A DNA stretch of 64,000 nt from CAIMUM01 sp034429715 (lineage in GTDB: Bacteria > Chloroflexota > Dehalococcoidia > GIF9 > UBA5629). The translations under genes and the position numbers were made by a program. Under the pieces are notes generated by a model. That model was not told the DNA's origin. It searched no databases and saw nothing but the letters and a program-made list of their open reading frames with translations. Location of the stretch: positions 1 through 64,000 of the forward strand of contig DAOUFR010000074.1 of assembly GCA_034429715.1 (NCBI GenBank). Reading direction: 5' to 3'. Shown here in pieces: positions 42,587 through 51,333 of this stretch. Every line of letters begins with the position of its first letter. Positions within the stretch are counted from its first letter, which is position 1.

Positions 42587-44005
42587 TTACTCATCCAGGG
42601 TAAAGCCTTTCTCGCGGAAAAGCCTGCAGCAGGCATCGACCACATCAGGATCATAAAGTATGCCCCGGTTGGAAGTTATTTCTTCCAGCGCCTTATCCAG
42701 GCCCATAGCTGCACGATAGGGGCGATGAGATGCCATGGCCGATACTGTGTCGGCAACCGCCAATATACGTGCCTCCACAGTGGTCTCATCCCCCTTAAGG
42801 CCGGCAGGATAACCCGAGCCGTTCATCCTCTCGTGGTGCTGAGAAACGAACCGGCAGACAGGCCAGGGGAAATCGATAGACTTCAATATCTCCTGCCCGA
42901 CTAACGGGTGTGACCTGATAAGGTCCATCTCGATGCTGTTGAGCTTGCCCGGTTTGCTTAATATCTCTGACGGTATATTGATCTTGCCGATATCGTGTAG
43001 GATTCCCGCTATTTTTATTGCCGAGATTTTCCTGTCGGAAAGACCCATTTCTTTAGCTATGGCTGCAGAGATTCTGGCCACCTGTTTCTGATGGCCGGCT
43101 GTGTAGGGGTCCCTGACCTCTGAGATCATAGAAATGGTCTCCACTGCACCTTCCATGGCTTTTTGCAGCTTCTCATAGCTGCGCTGCAGATCCAACTCGG
43201 CGTTCTTTCGCTGTGAGATATCGCGACCTGTGCCCAGGATGTGCGTGGGCTTGCCTGTTTCGTCCCTGATTAGTGTGAAAGTGTTTTCGACCCAGAAGGT
43301 TGACCCGTCCTTGCGGTATGACTCCATTTCGAGTGTTCTATTGAATATATAGGTCGGATCTTTGTTTACCTTCTCCATTTCCTCGGCCAGTATGGCAGTG
43401 GCCTGCTCCAGCGAGGCCGGCGCCACCAGCTTATCCGGCGGTAATTGCTGGAGCTCCGCAAAACTGTAGCCCCTTAATTTTTCGGTCGAGGGGCTGGCAT
43501 AAACGGTGCGCAGGTCCATATCGATCAGCCAGACGGCGTCGCTCATATTGTCCGCCAGCAGCCTGTACAGCCGTTCGCTGGTTCGTAAGGCGTCGTCCAA
43601 TCTTTTTCGCTGCGTGATATCGTGCGCGATGCCCATAATGTGTGACGGCTTGCCACCCCTGTAGATTACCGCAGCCTTACTCTCAACATGCACGAAGCTG
43701 CCGTCTTTGCGTTTCAGCCTGTACTCTATCACAGTCTGCTGCGTACCTGTCTCAATCAGCTCCTTCAAGTTGCCCATGGCAACCTGCAACCGGTCATCGT
43801 TGAACAGGTCTGATAAACCAAGATTGGTAATGTCCTCCCGGGAGTATCCCAGGAGATCGAGGGCGGCGTTGTTGGCGTCGATGAAACGTCCCTCGAGATC
43901 ATGCAGATAAACAGCGTCCAGCGAGCGGTTGAAAAGTGTTGTGTAGCGCTCAATGGCCTCCTGCACATCCACTTCATTCGATTTACACTTGCCCTTCATT
44001 CCCAA
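42587..44005 (-). CDS. PAS-PAS-HD-GYP protein, predicted c-di-GMP phosphodiesterase
   Basis: This 472-residue soluble protein has two PAS domains (about residues 16-140 and 145-270, each ending in a PAC-like GIAHDITQRKR or GTGRDISQRKN). A HD-GYP domain (about 280-470) follows, with the motifs ILHDIGKINIP and HHERMNGSGYPAGLKG. Its PAS and HD-GYP parts resemble the other two HD-GYP proteins in the window, pointing to a paralogous family. It has a good promoter (44056-44085) overlapping a direct repeat. Confidence 0.87.
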   Translation of the reverse strand: MGMKGKCKSNEVDVQEAIERYTTLFNRSLDAVYLHDLEGRFIDANNAALDLLGYSREDITNLGLSDLFNDDRLQVAMGNLKELIETGTQQTVIEYRLKRKDGSFVHVESKAAVIYRGGKPSHIMGIAHDITQRKRLDDALRTSERLYRLLADNMSDAVWLIDMDLRTVYASPSTEKLRGYSFAELQQLPPDKLVAPASLEQATAILAEEMEKVNKDPTYIFNRTLEMESYRKDGSTFWVENTFTLIRDETGKPTHILGTGRDISQRKNAELDLQRSYEKLQKAMEGAVETISMISEVRDPYTAGHQKQVARISAAIAKEMGLSDRKISAIKIAGILHDIGKINIPSEILSKPGKLNSIEMDLIRSHPLVGQEILKSIDFPWPVCRFVSQHHERMNGSGYPAGLKGDETTVEARILAVADTVSAMASHRPYRAAMGLDKALEEITSNRGILYDPDVVDACCRLFREKGFTLDE

Positions 44006-44022
44006 CCTCGCGGTCTTGACCG

Positions 44023-44064
44023 TCTTTAATATAAATATAATCGCTCTTTAACATAAATATAATC
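44023..44064. repeat. Tandem 20-bp direct repeat, 22-bp period, in a divergent promoter region
   Basis: TCTTTAATATAAATATAATC (44023-44042) and TCTTTAACATAAATATAATC (44045-44064) differ at one base and are spaced by two helical turns. They overlap the -10 box of the minus-strand promoter and its early leader. The arrangement suggests a two-site operator or the relic of promoter duplication. Confidence 0.6.
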
Positions 44065-44085
44065 CCTGATCAGCAGGTGTGTCAA
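44056..44085 (-). promoter_or_regulatory. Promoter of the PAS-PAS-HD-GYP gene
   Basis: On the minus strand TTGACA (44085-44080), 18-bp spacer and TATATT (44061-44056) match 11 of 12 consensus bases. The predicted start near 44049 falls inside the direct-repeat pair. Confidence 0.55.
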
Positions 44086-44113
44086 AGCCGAAATTCAGTT
44101 TGGAATGGTGGGC

Positions 44114-44143
44114 TTGCTGTGATTGGTAAGCATGTAGTATATT
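44114..44143 (+). promoter_or_regulatory. Weak promoter candidate for the metallophosphoesterase lipoprotein gene
   Basis: TTGCTG (44114-44119), 18-bp spacer and TATATT (44138-44143). The -35 match is weak. ATG 44188 lies about 44 nt downstream. Confidence 0.35.
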
Positions 44144-44187
44144 AGGCGGGTCGGACTCACGATAGATTAAGTGGAGGTGTACAGTAT

Positions 44188-45567
44188 ATGAAGACAGCAA
44201 CAGTATTCTCACGCATCATACAGTTTTCAGTTTGTTTCATAGTCATTTTTGGCTTGTTGGCCTGTGCTCCCCCTAAGCCATCTTTCAAATATGAATCTGA
44301 TGCATCCATCAGGCAGCAACTAGCGCAGGTCCCGTCATATCCGGAGACCAGCTTCGTTGTGCTTAGTGACCTTCATATCTTCGATTCATCATTGGGAACA
44401 ACTGGCAAAGCGTTCGAGGATTACCTGAATAAAGACCGCAAACTTCTGAGGGAGAGTCCCGAGATACTGGAGTCAGCTATCGCTTCGATCAAGAATCTCA
44501 AGGGCAGCACCGTATTAGTAGCGGGCGACCTCACCAAGGACGGAGAGAAAGTTTCCCATGAACTGGCTGCCAGCTATCTTGCGCAGTTGGAAGCGGCCGG
44601 CAAGAAAGTGTTCGTGGTACCGGGGAACCATGACGTATTAAATGGGCACTCATTCAAATATGTGGGTGACAATATAGAGCGCGTGCCGAATATTACTGCC
44701 GACCAGTTCGCCCAGATTTATACCGATTTCGGCTTCAAAGACGCTCTGCAGCGCGATCCAAATTCGCTCAGCTACGTAGCCGAACTTGAGCCAGGTCTGT
44801 GGCTGCTGGCGCTGGATGCGAACCGTTACGCTGAGAATGTTGAGGACAAGGAGTCGGTCACGGACGGCAAGTTCAGCGCCCAGACGCTGGCATGGATCGA
44901 AAAAATGCTTGGGCAGGCGGCTAAAGAGAACAAGGCCGTAATCGTGATGATGCACCATGGCATTATGGAGCACTACGTCGGCCAGGAGAAGAACTACGGC
45001 GAGTATATAGTGGATGACTACGAGGCAGTAGCCAAACTGCTGGCAAATTACAATGCCCGAATGGTATTTACCGGACATTATCATGCCCAGGATGTTACCG
45101 AGAAAAAGTATGACAACGGCAAGTTCGTATTCGATATCGAGACCGGTTCGCTGGTGACCTACCCCTGCCCGTTCAGGGTGGTAACCATCGATAAAGACCA
45201 GGTGGCAACGATCAAGCAAGAGAGTGTAAAAACCATAGCGTCGCACCCCGGGGATTTCCCGGCATTTGCCAAGAAATACCTTCAGGACGGCATCGCCACC
45301 ATTGCCACAGATACGCTGGTAGGTTATAAGATCGACCGCCCGGAGGCGGAGAAGATTGCGCAGGAAATAGCAGTTGGCTTCGGCGCGCACTATGGTGGCG
45401 ATGAACAACTGGCAGCGGGCCAGACGATGGTCACGGAAACCGGTTTAAGCCCCCTGGCCTGGCTGGTAATCCAATACCGCAAGGATCTTATCCTTGGTCT
45501 CTGGAAGGACCTGCCTCCGCCGGACAATAACCTGACGATTAACCTGAAGGACGGCAGCTGGAAATAG
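44188..45567 (+). CDS. Surface lipoprotein metallophosphoesterase
   Basis: This 459-residue protein has a lipoprotein signal ending in lipobox LLAC (Cys near 27). A calcineurin-like phosphoesterase domain follows: SDLHIFDSS near residue 60, AGDLTKDGE near 113, PGNHDVL near 147, MMHHGIM near 255 and GHYHAQD near 300. The metal ligands are complete. The C-terminal 110 residues are helical and of no recognised family. It probably hydrolyses phosphoesters outside the membrane, such as nucleotides or lipid headgroups. A small membrane protein gene follows in the same direction. Confidence 0.85.
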   Translation: MKTATVFSRIIQFSVCFIVIFGLLACAPPKPSFKYESDASIRQQLAQVPSYPETSFVVLSDLHIFDSSLGTTGKAFEDYLNKDRKLLRESPEILESAIASIKNLKGSTVLVAGDLTKDGEKVSHELAASYLAQLEAAGKKVFVVPGNHDVLNGHSFKYVGDNIERVPNITADQFAQIYTDFGFKDALQRDPNSLSYVAELEPGLWLLALDANRYAENVEDKESVTDGKFSAQTLAWIEKMLGQAAKENKAVIVMMHHGIMEHYVGQEKNYGEYIVDDYEAVAKLLANYNARMVFTGHYHAQDVTEKKYDNGKFVFDIETGSLVTYPCPFRVVTIDKDQVATIKQESVKTIASHPGDFPAFAKKYLQDGIATIATDTLVGYKIDRPEAEKIAQEIAVGFGAHYGGDEQLAAGQTMVTETGLSPLAWLVIQYRKDLILGLWKDLPPPDNNLTINLKDGSWK

Positions 45568-45638
45568 GTCACAGCCAGGCGCTCTTTGCCTGCGGCAAAC
45601 AGGCCGGCCCTGATTAGTTTAAATCGGGAGGTATCAGT

Positions 45639-46178
45639 ATGGACGAGCAGAAGATCTGGTTCCTCGTGATAAACTTGTTGGGAGGCTTTGCCGTGGTTGC
45701 GAGTTATGTGGCTGGTATGGTCAGCCATCCCAATACCGAGCAATTGATCTTTGGCCGTATCACGCCATCGCTTAAGTCGATTTATCTGGTCAGCATGCCG
45801 CTGGCTGCCGCGGGTTATCTGCTTTTTCTGTACTTCATTATATTTCAGCTCGATGCAGGGTCCGTCCAGATATGGGGATCCGATGGTTTCCTGGTTCTGG
45901 ATATTATATTTGCGGTGATACTGGTTTTCTCGGCCTTCTGGATGCCGCTGACATATAAGTTGATCGAGACACAATGGCATGGGTGGTGGATTTATATTCG
46001 TATGGTGCTTTTCTTTGTCGCCCTGGGCTCTCTGGCCCTGCTGTGTGCGTTTCTGATGATCAGTCAGAAAGAGCCTGCCTGGAGCTACTGGCTGGCAGTA
46101 GCAGGCTCAGCCGTGTTTTTTGTTCAGACCGGTATCATCGACGCCTTCATCTGGACGGCCATGTTCCCTTATAAATAG
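45639..46178 (+). CDS. Unknown membrane protein with about five transmembrane helices, 179 aa
   Basis: Hydrophobic segments lie near residues 5-28, 47-72, 83-108, 118-143 and 150-172. A conserved-looking loop MVSHPNTEQLIFG sits after the first helix, with no charged catalytic motif. I do not recognise the family. GGGAGG precedes the ATG by 7 nt. It lies 71 bp after the phosphoesterase gene and may be cotranscribed with it; a short TTTGCC/GGCAAA hairpin (45587-45601) separates them. The glp promoter follows immediately downstream. Confidence 0.65.
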   Translation: MDEQKIWFLVINLLGGFAVVASYVAGMVSHPNTEQLIFGRITPSLKSIYLVSMPLAAAGYLLFLYFIIFQLDAGSVQIWGSDGFLVLDIIFAVILVFSAFWMPLTYKLIETQWHGWWIYIRMVLFFVALGSLALLCAFLMISQKEPAWSYWLAVAGSAVFFVQTGIIDAFIWTAMFPYK

Positions 46179-46184
46179 TTCCGA

Positions 46185-46213
46185 CTGAAAGTTTTTATAA
46201 AAAACGTTAAAAT
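46185..46213 (+). promoter_or_regulatory. Promoter of the glpD-AGPS-like-FGGY kinase operon
   Basis: CTGAAA (46185-46190), 17-bp spacer and TAAAAT (46208-46213) match 9 of 12 consensus bases. A start near 46220 gives a leader of about 53 nt. Confidence 0.5.
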
Positions 46214-46273
46214 ATCCTTTGAACCCGGCGTTCTGCAGCCAGCAAATCTAATCCGGATTCTACAGGAGATACT

Positions 46274-47860
46274 ATGTGGCGTAAAGGATGGCGTGAACAG
46301 GTTATATCACAGATCGACCAGCCCTGGGACCTGGTCATCATAGGCGGTGGAATCACAGGAGCCGGGGTGCTATTTCAAGCAGCCGCGGCGGGGCTTAAAG
46401 CCCTGCTGGTGGAAAGCGGTGATTTTTCCTCTGGCACCTCGAGCCGATCATCTAAGCTGATTCATGGCGGCCTGCGCTATATTCTTAACAAGCAGTACAA
46501 GGTGACTCAGGAATCGGTGCGGGAAAGGGAGTGGCTGCTGAAGGAAGCCCGAAATTTAGTGACCAAGCTGGGATTCATATTTCCCAACTTCGAGCGCTAT
46601 CATGTAAAAACCAAGCAAATCGGCCAGATAATCGCTGTATACGACCTGCTGGCACCTAAATGGGATCACCATGCCTACAGCAGGGAGAAGATACTGAAAG
46701 AGTATCCAATTTTAAAATCGGAGGGTATGCTGGGTGGTTACCTTTACTATGATGCGGCCATGGACGATAGCCGTATCGTCCTGCGCGTGCTGAAGGAGGC
46801 TGTCAGGAACGGCGGCACTGCCATCAACTACCTGAAAGTAGAGAAGCTTCTGCTGGACAGCAGCGGTCAGGTACGTGGAGTGGCTATAACGGATACAGCA
46901 TCGCCGGCCGGCAGGACCTTCGAAATAAATGCCAGGGCCTTTGTTAATGCTTCTGGGCCGTGGGCTGACCAGCTGCGAGGCCAGGTAGGCCAATCCGCCC
47001 GGCTGCGCAGGCTGCGCGGCAGCCATCTCATCTTTCAGCAGGAGAAGCTGCCCATGAAGGATGCACTAACGCTTTTACATCCGAAAGACAATCGTGCCAT
47101 GTTCGTTATCCCCTGGGAGGGGACCACCATGATCGGGACTACCGACATAGACCATGATCCGGCGCTGGATGCAAACCATAGCGAACCGTTTGCCAGCCGG
47201 GACGAGATAAGCTATATTCTGGATGCCGCGGCGTTTCTCTTCCCCGGCCTGGGTCTCGCCCAAAGCGATGTGATTTCATCGTTCGCCGGCCTGCGCCCCA
47301 TAATAAAGGGTGGCGCCGACACGCCCGGTAAAGAATCGCGCGCACACGCGCTATGGGAAGAGAACGGACTCATCACTATCACTGGTGGCAAGTACACAAC
47401 TTTCCGTATAATGTCGCGCCAAACACTGGCGGCTGTACTTAAAAAACTGGGTAAATTGCCTGTAGTTAAAAACAAGCGTATCTTTCCCAAACTGCCATCT
47501 GTGAACGCGCCTAATATTGACTCAACTACACTGGCTCATCTACTGGGGCGGTACGGCAATGACACGGCTGAGCTGATTAAGACGGCAGGCGCCGGAGAGC
47601 TTGAACGCATAGGAAGTTTGCCCAACGTTTGGGCTGAGTTGCGCTGGGCGGCGCGTGCAGAGGGCGTGGTACACCTGTCTGACCTGTTACTAAGGAGGGT
47701 CAGGATTGGTATGCTGCTGCCGGGAGGAGCGGAGGACCAGCTCGCTCGCGTGCGCAAAGCAGTGCAGGCTGAACTCGGTTGGAGTGATGATAAGTGGCAG
47801 GATGAAGCAGCCGCTTACCTGGATACATGGCGCAAATATTACAGCCCCAGCCCGGCCTGA
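46274..47860 (+). CDS. glpD: FAD-dependent glycerol-3-phosphate dehydrogenase
   Basis: This 528-residue protein has the FAD fold DLVIIGGGITGAGVLFQAAAAG near residue 18, then GTSSRSSKLIHGGLRYI near 55 and FVNASGPWADQL near 220. The IGTTDIDHD and GLRPI segments of GlpD-type enzymes are also present, plus a C-terminal helical GlpA/GlpD domain. It oxidises sn-glycerol-3-phosphate to dihydroxyacetone phosphate and passes electrons to quinone at the membrane. In an anaerobe it would donate to menaquinone or an alternative acceptor. It heads a same-strand run with a DHAP-synthase-like flavoprotein and a FGGY kinase. Confidence 0.88.
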   Translation: MWRKGWREQVISQIDQPWDLVIIGGGITGAGVLFQAAAAGLKALLVESGDFSSGTSSRSSKLIHGGLRYILNKQYKVTQESVREREWLLKEARNLVTKLGFIFPNFERYHVKTKQIGQIIAVYDLLAPKWDHHAYSREKILKEYPILKSEGMLGGYLYYDAAMDDSRIVLRVLKEAVRNGGTAINYLKVEKLLLDSSGQVRGVAITDTASPAGRTFEINARAFVNASGPWADQLRGQVGQSARLRRLRGSHLIFQQEKLPMKDALTLLHPKDNRAMFVIPWEGTTMIGTTDIDHDPALDANHSEPFASRDEISYILDAAAFLFPGLGLAQSDVISSFAGLRPIIKGGADTPGKESRAHALWEENGLITITGGKYTTFRIMSRQTLAAVLKKLGKLPVVKNKRIFPKLPSVNAPNIDSTTLAHLLGRYGNDTAELIKTAGAGELERIGSLPNVWAELRWAARAEGVVHLSDLLLRRVRIGMLLPGGAEDQLARVRKAVQAELGWSDDKWQDEAAAYLDTWRKYYSPSPA

Positions 47861-47922
47861 ATACTACTCAATGTTACACGGAACCCTGTAATTATTAATA
47901 TGCCTTTTTCAAGGAGGATGCT

Positions 47923-49656
47923 ATGGCACACAAAGACCAGTTTTGCCCGCGTTGGTGTGAAGAGGAAGCCCCGGCCGGCTCGTATCGCAGCTTGATCAAA
48001 TACGGCGACCCGAGAGGTTTTAAACATCCTAATCCCGGTATGTTTCACCTGCTCAAGGAAACTTTCGGCATGTCGGATGATAATTTTAAAGTGCCGAGCC
48101 TGTGCACAGAAAAGATCGATATAGAAGTACCTCCAAAATTGCCGGTATCGCAGATAGAAGCCCTCAAGAATATAGTCGGCGCCGGGAATTTCTTCACTGA
48201 CACGTACAACCGTACGCGCACATCCTACGGGTCGTCTATTTACGATGTATTACGTCTGCGCAACAAAATAATTGAGAACCTGCCTGATGTTGTCCTCTGC
48301 CCGCGTGACCGCAAAGATGTGCAGTCCATAGTCAGGTTCTGCGATGAAAACCGCATACCCCTGTATGTAGTCGGCGGCAACTCCAGTGTCACACGAGGCA
48401 AGGAGGCTGTAAAAGGCGGAGTCTGCCTTGACATGAATGTACACATGAACAAGATCATCTCTATCAACGAAAACAACCAGACGGTGACGGTAGAGCCCGG
48501 TATCATGGGGCCGGACCTGGAGAGGACATTAAACGATGCTCCCTCAGCTCTCAGAGCCAAGAGACGTTATACCGTGGGGCATTTCCCGCAATCTTTCGAG
48601 CACTCTTGCGTGGGAGGCTGGGTGGTCACGAGAGGCGCCGGACAGAACTCAACCTATTACGGCAAAATCGAAGATATGGTGATATCACAGGAATATGTCA
48701 CGCCCATCGGCGAGTTTAAAACATTGGAATTTCCGAGATCGGCAACCGGACCGGATTTCGACCAGATTATGATCGGCAGTGAGGGGACATTCGGCATTCT
48801 GGTCAGCTGCACGTTGCGACTGTGCCGCTATATGCCGGAGAACAGGCGCAGGTTCTCTTACCTGTTTAAGACATGGGATGGGGCCCTTGAAGCCTGTCGC
48901 GAGGTCATGCAGGGCGAATTCGGATTTCCCTCAGTCTTCCGGCTGTCCGATCCTGAGGAGACCGATGTAGCCATGCGTATGTACCACGTTCATGGCACAC
49001 CTGTCGATTCAGTGCTTCGCGCCCTGGGCTACCAGCCGATGCAGCGTTGTATGTTTATCGGCATGGCCGAGGGAGAAAAAGATTACGCGCGTCTTGTTGA
49101 AAAGAAGCTGCACAGGATATTTAAAAAATACGGTGTCTTCAGCCTTACCGCAGCTAAAGTCACTCAATCCTGGGAGAAAAGCCGCTTCACCGATCCTTTT
49201 ATGCGCGAAGACCTGATGGATTATGGTGTGCTGATCGACACGCTGGAGTGCGGCGTTACCTGGGACAACCTGGCACAGGTGCATGCGGACGTCAGGGCTT
49301 TCATTAAATCACGACCGAAAACCATCTGCATGACACACCTTTCACACGCCTACCCGCAGGGTGGGAACCTGTATTTCATATTCGTGGCCAAGATGAAGGA
49401 AATCAACGAGTATCTTGAACTTCAATACGGCATACTTGACGCTATTCAGAAGGCCGGCGCCACCATGAGCCATCACCACGGCATAGGCAAACAGACGGCG
49501 CCCTGGCTGGAAGGTCAGATCGGCAAGGCTCAGGTCGACGTAATACGTGTGTTGCGCGACCATTTCGATCCGCACCACATTATGAATCCGGGCGGTACGC
49601 TGGGGTTGGATATGTCAGAGGAACAAATGGCAAAGCGCTGGGGTTTCAGGAAGTAA
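47923..49656 (+). CDS. Alkyldihydroxyacetonephosphate synthase-like FAD-binding oxidase
   Basis: This 577-residue VAO/PCMH-family flavoprotein has an N-terminal FAD-binding domain (VVLCPRDRKDVQSIVRFCDE; PLYVVGGNSSVTRG; GIMGPDLE; SCVGGWVVTRGAGQNSTYYGKIEDMV). A C-terminal cap contains MTHLSHAYPQGGNLYFIF and, near residue 515, MSHHHGIGKQ. The triple-histidine motif is typical of alkyl-DHAP synthases, which swap the acyl chain of acyl-DHAP for a fatty alcohol in ether-lipid synthesis. D-lactate or glycolate oxidase-type proteins of the same fold usually lack it. Location next to glpD (DHAP producer) supports the link. Function inferred. AAGGAGG precedes the ATG. Confidence 0.75.
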   Translation: MAHKDQFCPRWCEEEAPAGSYRSLIKYGDPRGFKHPNPGMFHLLKETFGMSDDNFKVPSLCTEKIDIEVPPKLPVSQIEALKNIVGAGNFFTDTYNRTRTSYGSSIYDVLRLRNKIIENLPDVVLCPRDRKDVQSIVRFCDENRIPLYVVGGNSSVTRGKEAVKGGVCLDMNVHMNKIISINENNQTVTVEPGIMGPDLERTLNDAPSALRAKRRYTVGHFPQSFEHSCVGGWVVTRGAGQNSTYYGKIEDMVISQEYVTPIGEFKTLEFPRSATGPDFDQIMIGSEGTFGILVSCTLRLCRYMPENRRRFSYLFKTWDGALEACREVMQGEFGFPSVFRLSDPEETDVAMRMYHVHGTPVDSVLRALGYQPMQRCMFIGMAEGEKDYARLVEKKLHRIFKKYGVFSLTAAKVTQSWEKSRFTDPFMREDLMDYGVLIDTLECGVTWDNLAQVHADVRAFIKSRPKTICMTHLSHAYPQGGNLYFIFVAKMKEINEYLELQYGILDAIQKAGATMSHHHGIGKQTAPWLEGQIGKAQVDVIRVLRDHFDPHHIMNPGGTLGLDMSEEQMAKRWGFRK

Positions 49657-49663
49657 ATTATAG

Positions 49664-49685
49664 GGACAGGATTTCAGCCCTGTCC
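49664..49685. repeat. Small GGACAGG/CCTGTCC hairpin between cotranscribed genes
   Basis: A 7-bp perfect stem (49664-49670 with 49679-49685) and 8-nt loop lie in the 67-bp gap before the kinase gene. It has no T-run, so it is more likely a dispersed palindrome or an mRNA processing/stability element than a terminator. Confidence 0.4.
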
Positions 49686-49723
49686 GCACGTTTAGATGAT
49701 TGAATATAAAGGGGAGGTTTGCC

Positions 49724-51286
49724 ATGGCTGAGAACTTGCTGGCTATCGATGTAGGAACACAGAGCGTACGTGTATTGCTGTTCGATCCCAGGGGGAAGCT
49801 GATCGCCAAACACCGGGTGCCCTACGAACCTTATTACTCCGATGCGCCGGGATTGGCCGAGCAGAGGCCGCAGCTCTGGTGGGAATCTATGGTGAAGGCC
49901 TGCCAGGGCCTGTGGCAGAATCCTGAGGTCAAGAAAGACAGTATAGCCGCTGTGGCGCTCACCACACAGCGTGCGACCATGATAAATGTCGATGAGAATG
50001 GCGAGCCTCTCAGACCGGCCATCCACTGGCTTGACCAGCGCCGTACCATCGGGCAACCGCCGGTGGGGGGCTTCTGGGGTGCGGCCTTTGCCGTAGCCGG
50101 AGCCAGTGAGACCGTGGCTTACCTGCAGGCCGAGGCGGAGGCCAATTGGATACGCACGCACCAGCCCGAGATCTGGAAGAAGACGTATAAATACCTTTTC
50201 GTCTCAGGCTACCTGACCTATCTGCTGACCGGAAGATATGTCGATTCGGTGGGCTGCCAGGTAGGCTATATTCCTTTCGACTACAAGAGCCAGAACTGGG
50301 AGGCCAAACATGGCTGGAAATGGCAGGCTATCTCTATGGATCCCAGGATATTGCCCGACCTTATACCGCAGGGCAAAGTGCTGGGCGAGATAACGGTCAA
50401 AGCGTCGGAGGCTACGGGAATACCGGCGCGGTTACCTTTAATCGCCGCCGCCGCTGATAAGGCATGTGAGGTATTGGGCTCGGGCGCACTTGAACCGAAC
50501 GTGGCCTGCCTCAGCTACGGAACAACTGCCACCATCAATACTACCCATGATAAGTACATTGAAGTTATACCTCTCATACCTCCTTACCCGGCTGCTGTGC
50601 CCAGGCTATATAATTTCGAGATACAGATTTTCCGCGGCTACTGGATGGTGAGCTGGTTCAAGCAGGAGTTCGGCCTGCGGGAGCAGCGTATATCAGATGA
50701 AAAGGGTGTGGAGCCGGAGGCCCTGTTCGACGATCTGGTCAAAGCGGTCCCTCCCGGGTCACAGGGGCTTGTTCTGCAGCCCTACTGGTCTCCCGGACTG
50801 CGGTTTCCCGGCCCTGAAGCCCGCGGCGCCATAATCGGCTTCGGCGATTCACACACCCGCGCCCACATATATCGCGCCATACTGGAGGGTTTGGCCTATG
50901 CGCTGAGAGAAGGCAAAGAGAAAACCGAGAAACGCAGCGGTGTGAAGATCACCGACCTGCGTATCGCAGGCGGCGGAAGCCAGAGCAATGCCGCTATGCA
51001 GCTTACTGCGGATATCTTCGGCCTGCCTACCGCCAGGCCACACGTGTATGAGGCATCGGGTCTGGGGGCTGCCATGGATGCTGCGGTGGGGGTGAATATC
51101 CACAAGGATTTTAAATCGGCAGTGGGCGAGATGACTCATCTGGGTGATTGTTTCGAGCCCAACGAGGACACACATGCTGTCTATGAAAGGCTTTATCGCG
51201 ATGTCTATCTCAAGATGTATAACAGGCTTAAGCCTCTCTACCAGGAGATAAAAGATATCACCGGCAGGGCCAGCGCAGGGGGTTGA
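49724..51286 (+). CDS. FGGY-family carbohydrate kinase
   Basis: This 520-residue protein has LLAIDVGTQSVRVLLFDPRG at the start (phosphate loop) and WLDQRRT near residue 105. AAAADKACEVLGSG near 250, CLSYGTTATINT near 268 and IAGGGSQSNAAMQLTADIFGLP near 425 are the FGGY ATP-fold motifs. Family members phosphorylate glycerol, xylulose, gluconate or related polyols. Context next to glpD suggests glycerol or dihydroxyacetone, but the sequence is not a canonical GlpK. Start at ATG 49724 follows GGGGAGG with 7-nt spacing; a TTG at 49700 is less likely. Confidence 0.82.
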   Translation: MAENLLAIDVGTQSVRVLLFDPRGKLIAKHRVPYEPYYSDAPGLAEQRPQLWWESMVKACQGLWQNPEVKKDSIAAVALTTQRATMINVDENGEPLRPAIHWLDQRRTIGQPPVGGFWGAAFAVAGASETVAYLQAEAEANWIRTHQPEIWKKTYKYLFVSGYLTYLLTGRYVDSVGCQVGYIPFDYKSQNWEAKHGWKWQAISMDPRILPDLIPQGKVLGEITVKASEATGIPARLPLIAAAADKACEVLGSGALEPNVACLSYGTTATINTTHDKYIEVIPLIPPYPAAVPRLYNFEIQIFRGYWMVSWFKQEFGLREQRISDEKGVEPEALFDDLVKAVPPGSQGLVLQPYWSPGLRFPGPEARGAIIGFGDSHTRAHIYRAILEGLAYALREGKEKTEKRSGVKITDLRIAGGGSQSNAAMQLTADIFGLPTARPHVYEASGLGAAMDAAVGVNIHKDFKSAVGEMTHLGDCFEPNEDTHAVYERLYRDVYLKMYNRLKPLYQEIKDITGRASAGG

Positions 51287-51333
51287 CGGATACTACGGCT
51301 TGCGAGGTACTGAAAGGGGAGATACTCGCAGCT

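Noticed and set aside
44650..45408. 252-aa antisense ORF opposite the metallophosphoesterase
   Set aside because: No domain or ribosome site, and it lies wholly inside a well-supported gene.
45390..45980. 196-aa antisense ORF spanning the phosphoesterase end and the membrane protein
   Set aside because: Mirror of two supported genes and the gap between them, with no protein-like pattern.
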